From DATLOJ01 sp035536315 (lineage in GTDB: Bacteria > Actinomycetota > CADDZG01 > JAHWKV01): a DNA stretch of 22,675 nt. Below the pieces are notes generated by a model. The model was given only the letters and a program-made list of their open reading frames with translations, did no database searches and had not been told where the DNA came from. Below are positions 1-7,413 of the stretch, piece after piece. The stretch lies in NCBI GenBank assembly GCA_035536315.1, contig DATLOJ010000127.1, positions 1 to 22,675 of the forward strand, in the 5' to 3' direction. The position numbers and the translations under genes are program-made. Every line of letters begins with the position of its first letter. Positions within the stretch are counted from its first letter, which is position 1.

Positions 1-1895
1 GGCATCGGCTTGGTGAAGTTGCAGTCGGGGTAGTTGGTGCACCCGTAGAACTTCCCGCGCTTGCCGAGCTTGATAACGAGCATGTGGCCACAGTCGGGAC
101 ACTCTTCATCGGTGGCTTGAGTCGTCACCTCTTCTTTCGGAACCTCGCCGGCTTTGTTCAGCCTGTCCTGAAGCGGGATGTAGAACGAGCCAACGATCGG
201 GTCGTAAGCAAGGTTGCCTTCCGCGACTTCATCGAGACGCTCCTCCATGTCGGAGGTGAACTGATAGTCCATGAAGTGATCGCCGAAGTAGCGCACCAAA
301 AAGTCGGTCGTCACTTCTCCCGTGTCGGTTGCGAAGAACCGTCTGTTTTCCAGCCTTGTGAAGTCCCGCCGCTCCTCGGCAATTGTCGCCATGATCGATG
401 CATAGGTCGACGGCCTGCCGATTCCCCTGGTCTCGAGCTCCTTGATCAGGGACGCTTCTGTGTAACGGGGAGGGGGCTGTGTGAAGTGCTGGTCCGGCCT
501 CAGCTCCTCGAGGTCAAGGGCCTGCTCCTTCTCGAGGGCCGGAAGGCGCTTCTCGTCGTCTTCCTCCTCATCGTCCTTGCCTTCGAGGTAAAGACGCATG
601 TAGCCGTCGAACTTGATCGTCGATCCGGTAGCTCTGAATAGATGGACGGGACCTTGTGCGGGTGTCGCCGCGACGTCGACCGACACCTGATCGAAGATGG
701 CGGGTGACATCAAGGATGCGAGAGCTCTTTTCCAGATCAGGTCGTAGACCTTCTGTAACGCCGCTGCGTCCCGGCCCCCGTATTCGCGGATGGCCGCACT
801 GACCTCCGCAAGGGGCCTGTCGATTTCAGAGGGGCGGATGCACTCGTGCGCCTCCTGCGCGCCCTTGGCCTTCTTGTCGTGTGCTTTGTACCGGCCGTGC
901 CAGTACCCGTCGCCGAAGTCCTTCTTGATCAAGGAGGCAGCCTGGCCCACGGCCTCTGCGCTCATGGTCGTCGAGTCGGTGCGCATGTAAGTGATGAACC
1001 CGCCCTCGTACAAACGCTGGGCCACGTTCATCGCGCGCCTCGCCCCCATGCTCAGCTTGCGAGAGGCCTCCTGCTGGAAAGTCGACGTAATAAAAGGGGG
1101 GCCCGGCGTCCGGGCAACTTCCTTCGTACGCACGTCGCTGACGCTCCAGGTGGCGCCGTCGAGTGCGGCCTTGATTGCGTCTGCTCTGGCGGCGTCCGGG
1201 ATCCGGCTTTCGACGTCGGGTGAGTCCTTGGCGATCTTCACCGGCACTTTCTGGTCACCGATCTGGACTAAAGTCGCGGTGAACCTCTCTTCACGCTCTG
1301 TGCTTACGAGTGCCTCGAGGGTCCAGTACTCCACCGCGACGAACGCCTTGATCTCACGCTCGCGCTCCACAACCAGCCGCAGCGCCGGACTCTGGACTCG
1401 CCCTGCCGACAGGCCGTAGCGAATCTTCTGCCAGAGCAGCTGAGAAACCGGGTACCCGACCAAACGGTCGATGGCCCTGCGGGCCTGCTGCGCATCTACA
1501 AGTCTTTCGTCGATCTTGCGCGGATGCTCGATAGCCTCGGATACGGCTTTCTTGGTTATCTCCGTGAACGTTATGCGCTGCTGCTTCTCCTCCGGAATCT
1601 TGCAGGCCTCGGTCACATGCCATGCAATTGCTTCACCCTCGCGGTCGAAGTCAGTTGCGAGGTAAACGGCGTCCGCGCGCTTCGCTTCCTTCTCGATCGC
1701 CTTTATTACCTTCTGCTTGTCCTCATTGATCACGTACTCGACGGAAAACCCGTTTTCGACATCGATGCCAAGACTCTTAGGAGGCAGATCTCGGACGTGG
1801 CCAACGGACGCGAGGACTTTGAATTCCTTGCCGAGATATTTCTCGATCGTCTTCGCCTTTGCCGGCGACTCGACGATCACGAGGTTTGTCGCCAC
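1..1895 (-). CDS. topA: DNA topoisomerase I (type IA), C-terminus cut by window edge
   Basis: Type IA topoisomerase, which relaxes negative supercoils by passing one strand through a transient break. About 631 residues are visible. The N-terminal TOPRIM domain has E9 in LVIVESPA and the acidic triad region TDFDREGEA (D82, D84, E88). The core motif GLSAGRVQSPAL follows, then the active-site tyrosine Y303 in GFITYMRTDS. Near the edge is a zinc ribbon (C599, C602, C619, C625); more C-terminal sequence should lie outside. A short acidic stretch (EGKDDEEEDDE) lies between the catalytic core and the last conserved block. The start is GTG at 1895, giving the usual short lead into the first beta strand, with GGAAGGGA about 11 nt upstream as ribosome-binding site. 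The gene diverges from the DedA gene across 145 bp. The family is not in doubt; the exact start is probable. Confidence 0.97.
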   Translation of the reverse strand, partial: MATNLVIVESPAKAKTIEKYLGKEFKVLASVGHVRDLPPKSLGIDVENGFSVEYVINEDKQKVIKAIEKEAKRADAVYLATDFDREGEAIAWHVTEACKIPEEKQQRITFTEITKKAVSEAIEHPRKIDERLVDAQQARRAIDRLVGYPVSQLLWQKIRYGLSAGRVQSPALRLVVEREREIKAFVAVEYWTLEALVSTEREERFTATLVQIGDQKVPVKIAKDSPDVESRIPDAARADAIKAALDGATWSVSDVRTKEVARTPGPPFITSTFQQEASRKLSMGARRAMNVAQRLYEGGFITYMRTDSTTMSAEAVGQAASLIKKDFGDGYWHGRYKAHDKKAKGAQEAHECIRPSEIDRPLAEVSAAIREYGGRDAAALQKVYDLIWKRALASLMSPAIFDQVSVDVAATPAQGPVHLFRATGSTIKFDGYMRLYLEGKDDEEEDDEKRLPALEKEQALDLEELRPDQHFTQPPPRYTEASLIKELETRGIGRPSTYASIMATIAEERRDFTRLENRRFFATDTGEVTTDFLVRYFGDHFMDYQFTSDMEERLDEVAEGNLAYDPIVGSFYIPLQDRLNKAGEVPKEEVTTQATDEECPDCGHMLVIKLGKRGKFYGCTNYPDCNFTKPM

Positions 1896-1940
1896 GATTG
1901 CAGTATTCCCTTCCGCTTCCCATCCGGTCAGCGATTGCGC

Positions 1941-1969
1941 AGAGTGAGCCTCATTTCGCGTTCTGTCAA
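1941..1969 (-). promoter_or_regulatory. Candidate topA promoter
   Basis: On the minus strand a perfect TTGACA (1969-1964) is followed after 17 nt by CACTCT (1946-1941), a poor -10. Transcription would start near 1934 and give a leader of about 40 nt containing the GGAAGGGA ribosome-binding site. The -35 match is strong and the -10 weak, so this is only a candidate. The rest of the 1896-2040 gap holds the DedA promoter and nothing else recognisable. Confidence 0.35.
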
Positions 1970-2001
1970 GCAGCGCCCATTTCTTCAAAGTTCAAAAAGC
2001 G

Positions 2002-2032
2002 TTGCTCTTTGCGCTCCGTGCACCCGTACAAT
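2002..2032 (+). promoter_or_regulatory. Candidate promoter for a leaderless DedA transcript
   Basis: TACAAT at 2027-2032 matches five of six -10 consensus positions. TTGCTC at 2002-2007 could be the -35, with a long 19-nt spacer. Only 8 nt separate the -10 from the ATG at 2041, and no Shine-Dalgarno sequence is present, so the mRNA probably begins at or next to the start codon. Confidence 0.5.
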
Positions 2033-2040
2033 TCGCCCGC

Positions 2041-2706
2041 ATGGAACAACTACTCGACGCGTTAAAAGAGTGGATCGTCGCCTACGTTGGAGACGCCGGC
2101 TACTGGGCCGTCTTCATCCTCATGGCGCTGGAATCCGCGTGCATTCCGCTACCGAGCGAGGTAACGATGCCCGTGGCCGGACTACTCGCCGCGGAGGGAA
2201 AGATGTCTTTCTTCTGGGCCGGAATGATCGGTGCGTTCGCCAACTTAGCCGGGTCGTGGGCCGCTTACGCAGTTGGAAGGTCGGGCGGCCGCACTCTGCT
2301 CGAGCGCTACGGCAAGTACGTCCTAATAAAGCAACACGACATCGAGCGGGCAGACAAATGGTTCGAGAAATACGGGGATGCCGCAGTCTTCTTCTCGCGC
2401 CTTCTGCCTGTCGTAAGAACATTCATCTCTCTCCCCGCCGGTGTCGCGCGCATGCCGCTCATCAAGTTTTCCGTCCTCACGTTTCTGGGCTGTCTCCCCT
2501 GGTCTTTCGCGCTGCTCTGGGCCGGCTACGTGCTAGGCGAGCATTGGGAAACGATCCTTCCCTACACGGAGCCGATCGCTTATGTGATCGGAGGATTGAT
2601 TCTCATCGTCGTCGTGATTTGGTACGTGCGTAAGATCAGAAAGGCCCGGGCCGCCGGATCTGCTCAAGAGGAAGAGGCAAGCCCAACGTCGTCGGCGACC
2701 GACTGA
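2041..2706 (+). CDS. DedA-family (VTT domain) membrane protein
   Basis: 221-residue polytopic inner-membrane protein of the DedA/SNARE-associated family. Members are linked to proton-dependent transport and membrane-lipid (undecaprenyl-phosphate or phospholipid) translocation. The diagnostic pieces are visible: E31 with IPLPSE (P36, P38, E40) in the first re-entrant region, and FFSRLLPVVRTFISLPAG (R120, P123, R126) in the second. Hydrophobic segments lie around residues 20-50, 55-78, 140-165 and 178-198, and the C-terminal tail is charged and Ser-rich. The start is ATG 2041; the frame stays open upstream to 2002, but that would place the promoter inside the gene. The 3' end overlaps the convergent HD gene by 43 bp. 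The substrate cannot be told from sequence. Confidence 0.93.
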   Translation: MEQLLDALKEWIVAYVGDAGYWAVFILMALESACIPLPSEVTMPVAGLLAAEGKMSFFWAGMIGAFANLAGSWAAYAVGRSGGRTLLERYGKYVLIKQHDIERADKWFEKYGDAAVFFSRLLPVVRTFISLPAGVARMPLIKFSVLTFLGCLPWSFALLWAGYVLGEHWETILPYTEPIAYVIGGLILIVVVIWYVRKIRKARAAGSAQEEEASPTSSATD

Positions 2707-3221
2707 ATTCCCTCGATTCCAATTCGAAGGAAATCATCTAGCGGGATTCCGATCTTCTCCCCACTTGCAAAGATCTCCTCGCGTTCGACCCCAGGCGCGA
2801 ACGATTTCTCCTTCAGCTTCTTCTTGCATGACGAAACCTTCATCCCTGCGCTCTTCTCTGGCCTGACCAGGGCGCACGCGACGAGAAACCCCGCAACTGC
2901 ATCTGCCTGAACGATGGCCTGAGACATCAGGTCCGTTCGGTACTCCTCATGCGCATGGGCGAGCACCGCGTTGACGATCGACGGGTCGACCTCGGCCTCT
3001 CTGAGCCACTCCGCAGCCACGAATGCATGGCGGCTGAGGTCGTTGTGGGTCGTTTCCATGTCCAGGTCATGAAACAGACCCGCGAGTCCCCACGGATCCT
3101 CGTCTTCGCCAAGGTGTCTCGCCAGGCTTCGCATCACCCCCTCGACGGTCACAAGGTGGCGAATGGTGGTCTCTTTCGTGCTCTTGCGGCGCACGAGATC
3201 GAAGGCGGCCTCCCTATCCAT
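2664..3221 (-). CDS. HD-domain (HDIG-type) phosphohydrolase-like protein
   Basis: 185-residue soluble protein with a metal-dependent HD domain. Likely ligands are H22 (IRHLVTVEGV), the doublet H51-D52 (GLFHDLDMETTH) and D107 (IVQADAVAG), with further histidines at 65, 89 and 91. Members hydrolyse phosphoester bonds in nucleotides or related compounds; the substrate here is unknown and there is no fused partner domain. The ATG at 3221 is preferred over the in-frame GTG at 3230, because AGGTGA (3236-3231) sits 9 nt before the ATG but touches the GTG. The gene overlaps the 3' end of the DedA gene and diverges from the OB-fold gene across 59 bp. Confidence 0.88.
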   Translation of the reverse strand: MDREAAFDLVRRKSTKETTIRHLVTVEGVMRSLARHLGEDEDPWGLAGLFHDLDMETTHNDLSRHAFVAAEWLREAEVDPSIVNAVLAHAHEEYRTDLMSQAIVQADAVAGFLVACALVRPEKSAGMKVSSCKKKLKEKSFAPGVEREEIFASGEKIGIPLDDFLRIGIEGIQSVADDVGLASSS

Positions 3222-3243
3222 GCGAACCACTCACCTCCCCGAC

Positions 3244-3294
3244 TTCAAGTTTCTCCAGGCGCGCCGATAATAGAAGGGTCATGGGCATCTTCAA
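3244..3294. promoter_or_regulatory. Bidirectional promoter between HD and OB-fold genes
   Basis: Plus strand: TTCAAG (3244-3249), 16-nt spacer, GATAAT (3266-3271), ATG of the OB-fold gene 9 nt later. Minus strand: TTGAAG (3294-3289), 16-nt spacer, TATTAT (3272-3267), leading to the HD gene. The two -10 hexamers occupy almost the same base pairs on opposite strands. The minus -35 lies inside the first codons of the OB-fold gene. Confidence 0.55.
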
Positions 3295-3646
3295 GAAGTT
3301 CGGTGAGCGCCTCAGTGAGACACCGGAGCAGCTTCAGGCTCAAGAAGTCAGGGTGTGGTGTAGCGAGATCGAGGCCGTCGACCAGATCGCGGTTTGCCGG
3401 GCCCGGTCGCGCAGGCGAGTTGCGGGGGTGGTCGAAAGCATCAAAGTCGTCCCGAGGCAGGACACCTCGATACTCGAGGTACAGATTTACGACGGGACCG
3501 ACAGGATCACCGGGGTTTGGTTCGGCAGACGCAAGATCCCCGGCGTCGACCTTGGACAGCGGCTGATTCTCGAGGGCACCGTGGCAATCTTCCACGGCGA
3601 AACCCTTCAGATCATCAACCCCTCTTACGAGCTCCTCGCCTCCTAG
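3281..3646 (+). CDS. Small OB-fold nucleic-acid-binding domain protein
   Basis: 121-residue protein whose second half reads as a single OB-fold: a strand at RVAGVVESIKVVP, a paired strand SILEVQIYDGTDRITGVWFG, then LGQRLILEGTVAIFHGETLQIINPSYELL. This resembles the OB 'wedge' of RecG and tRNA anticodon-binding proteins. The first 45 residues are charged, with two cysteines (VWCSEIEAVDQIAVCRARSR). Small OB-fold proteins like this sit beside trkA/trkB genes in actinobacteria (Mycobacterium Rv2694c, from memory), so the linkage looks conserved, but no function is established. It has no Shine-Dalgarno sequence at a usable distance and is probably translated from a leaderless mRNA. It converges with trkB across 22 bp. 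Confidence 0.85.
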   Translation: MGIFKKFGERLSETPEQLQAQEVRVWCSEIEAVDQIAVCRARSRRRVAGVVESIKVVPRQDTSILEVQIYDGTDRITGVWFGRRKIPGVDLGQRLILEGTVAIFHGETLQIINPSYELLAS

Positions 3647-3662
3647 CGGGCCCCCGGCCCGC
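3646..3662. terminator. Hairpin in the OB-fold/trkB convergent gap
   Basis: A perfect 7-bp inverted repeat, GCGGGCC and GGCCCGC, separated by CCC, begins at the last base of the OB-fold stop codon and fills most of the 22-bp gap. It is symmetrical, so it could end transcription from both sides. There is no T-run on either strand, so intrinsic termination is uncertain. Confidence 0.4.
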
Positions 3663-3668
3663 ACCCCG

Positions 3669-4358
3669 CTAACCGACGATTCGGTCCGATCCGCCCACAA
3701 CTCCGGAGAGCAGCTCTTCGAGTTCGCCCTGAGTATCGGGCGTAGACAGCGCAAGGATTTCGTCGCCCACCATCATGGGGGTCTCCTCCCTGGGAGCGAT
3801 CACGTGCCCGCTTCGAACGATGGCAACAAGCGCGCAGTCCCGTGGAAGGGTCAGGTCTCCAATAACTTTCCCCACCGCCGGCGAGGCTTCGTCAAGCTTG
3901 AACTCGACGAGAAGCACACGGCCTTGCTCCAGCCGCAGCAAGGTCACCAGGTCTCCGACGGTGACCGCTTCGTCGACCAGCGATGCGAGCAGGTGCGGAG
4001 GGCTGACCGGGACATCGACACCCCATGACTCGTTGAACAGCCACTCGTTGGCGGGGTGGTTCACTCTTGCCAAAACGCGCGGAATTCCGAACTCCTGCTT
4101 GGCCAAGAGCGACGTAACGACGTTGTCCTCGTCGTCTCCCGTGGCCGCGACCATGACGTCACAGGTCTCGAGGCCCACTCCCCTCAGGTCGTACGGCTCG
4201 CAGGCGTCGGCATGAATCCAGGTGCAGGGCAGATCGGTTTTGTGCTGCTCGATGAGCTTCTGATCCATCTCGATTAGCAGCACCTCATGGCCTCTGTTCA
4301 GAAGGTCGCGAGTCACGAACCTTCCTACTTTGCCGGCTCCCGCAACTGCGACTCTCAC
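3669..4358 (-). CDS. trkB: TrkA-type potassium uptake regulatory protein (second RCK protein, TrkB/CeoC-like)
   Basis: 229-residue cytosolic gating subunit for a potassium channel or transporter: an N-terminal RCK_N Rossmann domain, then an RCK_C (TrkA_C) domain. The dinucleotide motif GAGKVG lies at residues 7-12 with E30 ending the second strand, as in NAD(H)-binding RCK domains. The C-terminal part (VLLVEFKLDEASPAVGKVIG ... GHVIAPREETPMMVGDEILAL) has the RCK_C pattern. The start is GTG 4358, which overlaps the stop of the upstream trkA gene as GTGA, with GAGGAGG 4 nt upstream; the frame stays open further upstream, but that translation is only an antisense-like shadow of trkA. It is translationally coupled to trkA and likely acts with it. 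No TrkH/TrkG pore subunit is in the window. Confidence 0.92.
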   Translation of the reverse strand: MRVAVAGAGKVGRFVTRDLLNRGHEVLLIEMDQKLIEQHKTDLPCTWIHADACEPYDLRGVGLETCDVMVAATGDDEDNVVTSLLAKQEFGIPRVLARVNHPANEWLFNESWGVDVPVSPPHLLASLVDEAVTVGDLVTLLRLEQGRVLLVEFKLDEASPAVGKVIGDLTLPRDCALVAIVRSGHVIAPREETPMMVGDEILALSTPDTQGELEELLSGVVGGSDRIVG

Positions 4359-5020
4359 AGGTCCTCCTCGGGTTTCTGCAACGTGGCATCGAACTGAGGC
4401 AAGAACGAACGCAGCACGGATAGGTGGATGAAGTCGCCCTCTTGAACAAGAGTCTTTGCGTCGGCGACCAGGGATTCGCCGAAGCGAGTGAGCGCAGCTA
4501 CCTGGATCTTGCCGGGCAGGTTGAGATCGAACACCGGCTTTCCCACAAGGTGCTCGGGGGCCTGAACCCCCACGACTACGACCTCTCCCGACCCCACCGT
4601 CCACTCGACCGATTCCGATGCTGGAAGTACATGAGCCAGGATCTGATCGGTGGTCCAGGCCACTATCGCGACGGTGGAGATCCCGAGCCGTTCGTAGATG
4701 GCAGCCCTTCTGGGGTCGTAGATGCGCGCCGCCACATTGGGCACCTGGTAGTACTCCTTGGCAACCCGGGCCGAGACGATGTTCGAGTTGTCTCCGTTCG
4801 TCACCGCTATGAAGATCTGTGCGTCCTTTATCCCCGCCTCCTCCAGAATCACGCGGTCGAACCCAAGGCCCACCAGGCTCTTGCCGGAGAAATCGGGATG
4901 CAGCCTCTTAACAAAGGAGGCCGAGTCCTTGTCGATCACGGCGACGGTGAAGCCTCTCTTACCCAGGCTGGACGCGAGCTCGGCCCCCACGCGTCCACAG
5001 CCGACTATCACTGCATGCAT
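4355..5020 (-). CDS. trkA: TrkA-type potassium uptake regulatory protein (first RCK protein, TrkA/CeoB-like)
   Basis: 221-residue cytosolic RCK protein. The Rossmann motif GCGRVG (7-12) and D30 (AVIDKD) mark the nucleotide-binding RCK_N domain; VTNGDNSNIVSARVAKE is the typical next block. The RCK_C domain spans about 140-210 (VVVVGVQAPEHLVGKPVFDL ... KTLVQEGDFIHLSVL). RCK_C domains bind ions or, in several Gram-positive bacteria, c-di-AMP. ATG 5020 places the first beta strand right at the N-terminus, as usual. A longer in-frame start at 5071 would run through the promoter. It diverges from the permease gene across 53 bp and is followed by trkB with a 4-nt overlap. Two unlike TrkA proteins in tandem match the actinobacterial ceoB-ceoC arrangement (from memory). 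Confidence 0.94.
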   Translation of the reverse strand: MHAVIVGCGRVGAELASSLGKRGFTVAVIDKDSASFVKRLHPDFSGKSLVGLGFDRVILEEAGIKDAQIFIAVTNGDNSNIVSARVAKEYYQVPNVAARIYDPRRAAIYERLGISTVAIVAWTTDQILAHVLPASESVEWTVGSGEVVVVGVQAPEHLVGKPVFDLNLPGKIQVAALTRFGESLVADAKTLVQEGDFIHLSVLRSFLPQFDATLQKPEEDL

Positions 5021-5027
5021 TGCGTAG

Positions 5028-5067
5028 ACGATACAACCCGCCCGCAGTTCCTTCGAAACTTTATGCT
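5028..5067. promoter_or_regulatory. Back-to-back leaderless promoters of trkA and the KimA-type permease
   Basis: Minus strand: TATCGT (5033-5028) ends 7 nt before the trkA ATG. Plus strand: TATGCT (5062-5067) ends 6 nt before the permease ATG. Neither start has a Shine-Dalgarno sequence. The -35 zones of the two promoters would cross each other inside the 53-bp gap, so the two directions probably compete or are co-regulated. No clear -35 hexamers were seen. The gap is too short for a ydaO-type c-di-AMP riboswitch. Confidence 0.45.
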
Positions 5068-5073
5068 CCACCC

Positions 5074-7413
5074 ATGAACCGGTTAATCAAAAGGATCCTG
5101 GTCGGCAAGCCCGTCTCGACCCATCAGGAGGGACACCACCGGCTCCCCAAGACGGTTGCTCTGGCGGTGTTCTCATCAGATGCGTTGTCGTCCTCGGCCT
5201 ACGCGACGGACGAGATCCTGCTTGCCCTCATTCTGGCCGGAACTGCGGCGATCAGCTTCGCCCTGCCCATCGGCATTGCGGTAACCGCCGTCTTGATCAT
5301 CGTCATCACCTCCTATCGACAGACGGTCAGGGCCTATCCGCAAGGAGGCGGCGCATACCGGGTTGCTCACGAAAACCTTGGCCCGGCCCCCGGGCTCATC
5401 GCGGCGTCTTCACTTCTCATCGACTATGTGCTCACGGTCTCGGTCTCAGTTGCAGCAGGTGTTGCCGCAATCGGCGCGGCGTTTCCTGCCGCCAAGGACC
5501 ACCGGGTGGCGTTTGCGCTGGGCCTTGTGGGTTTCATCACCTTTTTGAACCTGCGCGGGTTGAAGGAATCGGGGAGTGTCTTCGCGGTCCCCACTTACGG
5601 CTTTCTGGTCACGATGGGAGTGATGATCACGTGGGGGGTTTACAAGGTCCTGACCGGCAACGTGACGCACGTTGTCGACCACGCCCCGAGTACTGCGGCT
5701 CAGTCGGTCTCACTTTTCTTGATTCTCAAAGCGTTCGCACAGGGTTCGACGGCCCTGACCGGCGTCGAAGCGATATCTGACGGCGTTCCTGCATTCAGGA
5801 AGCCGGAGTCGAAGAACGCAGCAACAACTCTGGGCATTCTCGGAATTCTTCTGACCTTCTTATTTCTTGGGATTACCTACCTTGCGCACGAGGTCGGCGT
5901 CGACGCGCATTCGATTCACGACGGCAAGACCGTCACGTCTCAGATTGCCGGCTCCGTATTCGGGATAGCGACGCCCATGTTCTACGCGGTGCAGTCGTTC
6001 ACCGCTCTGATCCTGATTCTTGCGGCCAACACTGCGTACGCCGACTTCCCGAGGCTCGCTTCGATACTCGCCAGGGACAGGTATCTGCCGCGTGCTCTGC
6101 AGAACAGAGGCGACCGCCTTGCCTTTTCGAACGGGATCATGATCTTGTCGATCGCCGCGGGAGCCATCCTCTGGCATTTCAAGGCCAACCACATCCACAT
6201 CATTCCGCTGTACGTCGTGGGTGTTTTCACCAGCTTCACTCTTTCGCAGGGCGGGATGGTCGTGAGAGCGTTCCGCCGGAAGAAGCGTGCGGAGCGGCTC
6301 GGGCGCGATCAGGACAAAGGATGGAGGTTCAAAGCACTAGTAAGCGGAATCGGTGCGCTCACTACGTTCCTCGTTCTCATCATCGTCGCCTCGACCAAAT
6401 TCCTGGACGGGGCCTGGCTGATCATCTGTCTAATACCGGCACTTGCGTTCATCTTGTCGCGAGTCAAGAAGCATTACGAGCTTGTGTCCGAGGAGCTCCG
6501 GGGCGACAAAGAGAAGGTAAAGATCAGGACCAACCGCGTTGTTCTTGTGGTTACGCGTTTTCGCGGAAGCACCAAGGCGATGGCGTTCGCCCGGGCGATT
6601 GGACCAAAGGACATAAGGGCGGTGGGCTTTCGAGTTCCGGCCGTACGCAAGATGGATCTCATCAACCGCTGGGACACAATGGGAATCCGCACCCCGTTGG
6701 AAGAAGTGGGCTCCCGCGTCAAGGACCTGGTAAACGAGGTCAAGTCGATGAACCCGTCAGAGCAAAACCCGGTCACGGTGATCCTTCCAGACCCTCAGTA
6801 CAAGGGGTGGCTGATCCAACTGTTCAAAAGCACGCTGATGCTGAGGCTAAAGAGAGCCTTTCTAGTCCAGGACGGTGTGGTGGTTGTGTCGGTTCCCTTC
6901 CAGCCCGACGTGGAGCCGGAGCCGAAGAGGCTTCAGGCGCCGGCGCGATTGGTGATGATCGTCGTCGTCTCGGCCATTCACAAGGCCACTCTGCGAGCGC
7001 TCGAGTACGCGGAGGCTCTTAACCCGTCGGAGCTAAAGGCAATGACAATTCAGACGGACTCGGGGGAAGCCGCGATGCTGACGGAGCAGTGGCAAGACTG
7101 GAGGATCACCGTCCCCCTGGAGATCGTGGACTCTCCCTACCGAGGTCTGATCGAACCCTTGCTCAGAGAAGTTCGCGAGCACCGGCCCAACCCCAACGAC
7201 GCGATCGGGGTTGTTGTGCCCGAGTACGTGGTCAGTAAGTGGTGGCAGCACGTCCTGCACAACCAGACTGCGCTGCTCATCAAGACGGCGCTGCTATTCG
7301 AACCGAACGTCGTTGTCATCAACGTTCCCTACCGAATCGGAGACAAGAAGAGGCGGCGCGCTCTGGACACAAGGGCTCGCGAAGACCAGAAGGAGCCTGC
7401 GAAAGTCTCCTAA
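5074..7413 (+). CDS. kimA: KimA-type potassium permease (APC superfamily) with two cytosolic USP-like modules
   Basis: 779-residue permease. Residues 1-465 form about 12 membrane segments closely resembling Bacillus subtilis KimA, a proton-coupled high-affinity K+ importer (LIKRILVGKP, SSDALSSSAYATDE, YPQGGGAYRVAHENLG). Residues reported for the KimA potassium sites, from memory, have counterparts here: D36, Y43, D117, T121, S125, T229 and E232. The cytosolic tail holds two USP-like alpha/beta modules, about 487-609 and 624-754. Both end alike (GVVVVSVPF and NVVVINVPY) and share an internal TPLE/VPLE element, so the tail is duplicated; B. subtilis KimA has one module. ATG 5074 aligns with the KimA start; a TTG at 5020 would extend through the promoter. 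Divergent trkA/trkB supports a role in potassium. The stop overlaps the convergent hppA stop. Confidence 0.9.
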   Translation: MNRLIKRILVGKPVSTHQEGHHRLPKTVALAVFSSDALSSSAYATDEILLALILAGTAAISFALPIGIAVTAVLIIVITSYRQTVRAYPQGGGAYRVAHENLGPAPGLIAASSLLIDYVLTVSVSVAAGVAAIGAAFPAAKDHRVAFALGLVGFITFLNLRGLKESGSVFAVPTYGFLVTMGVMITWGVYKVLTGNVTHVVDHAPSTAAQSVSLFLILKAFAQGSTALTGVEAISDGVPAFRKPESKNAATTLGILGILLTFLFLGITYLAHEVGVDAHSIHDGKTVTSQIAGSVFGIATPMFYAVQSFTALILILAANTAYADFPRLASILARDRYLPRALQNRGDRLAFSNGIMILSIAAGAILWHFKANHIHIIPLYVVGVFTSFTLSQGGMVVRAFRRKKRAERLGRDQDKGWRFKALVSGIGALTTFLVLIIVASTKFLDGAWLIICLIPALAFILSRVKKHYELVSEELRGDKEKVKIRTNRVVLVVTRFRGSTKAMAFARAIGPKDIRAVGFRVPAVRKMDLINRWDTMGIRTPLEEVGSRVKDLVNEVKSMNPSEQNPVTVILPDPQYKGWLIQLFKSTLMLRLKRAFLVQDGVVVVSVPFQPDVEPEPKRLQAPARLVMIVVVSAIHKATLRALEYAEALNPSELKAMTIQTDSGEAAMLTEQWQDWRITVPLEIVDSPYRGLIEPLLREVREHRPNPNDAIGVVVPEYVVSKWWQHVLHNQTALLIKTALLFEPNVVVINVPYRIGDKKRRRALDTRAREDQKEPAKVS

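Noticed and set aside
1524..2633. 369-codon plus-strand open frame
   Set aside because: It is antisense to topA in its first part and an alternative frame of the DedA gene in its second; the translation is Arg-rich with no domain pattern.
4359..4604. N-terminal extension of trkB
   Set aside because: It lies inside trkA in another frame. The Rossmann strand begins directly at GTG 4358, with a good ribosome-binding site.
5021..5073. c-di-AMP (ydaO) riboswitch upstream of the KimA-type gene
   Set aside because: The gap is 53 bp, far shorter than that RNA, and the -10 lies next to the start codon.
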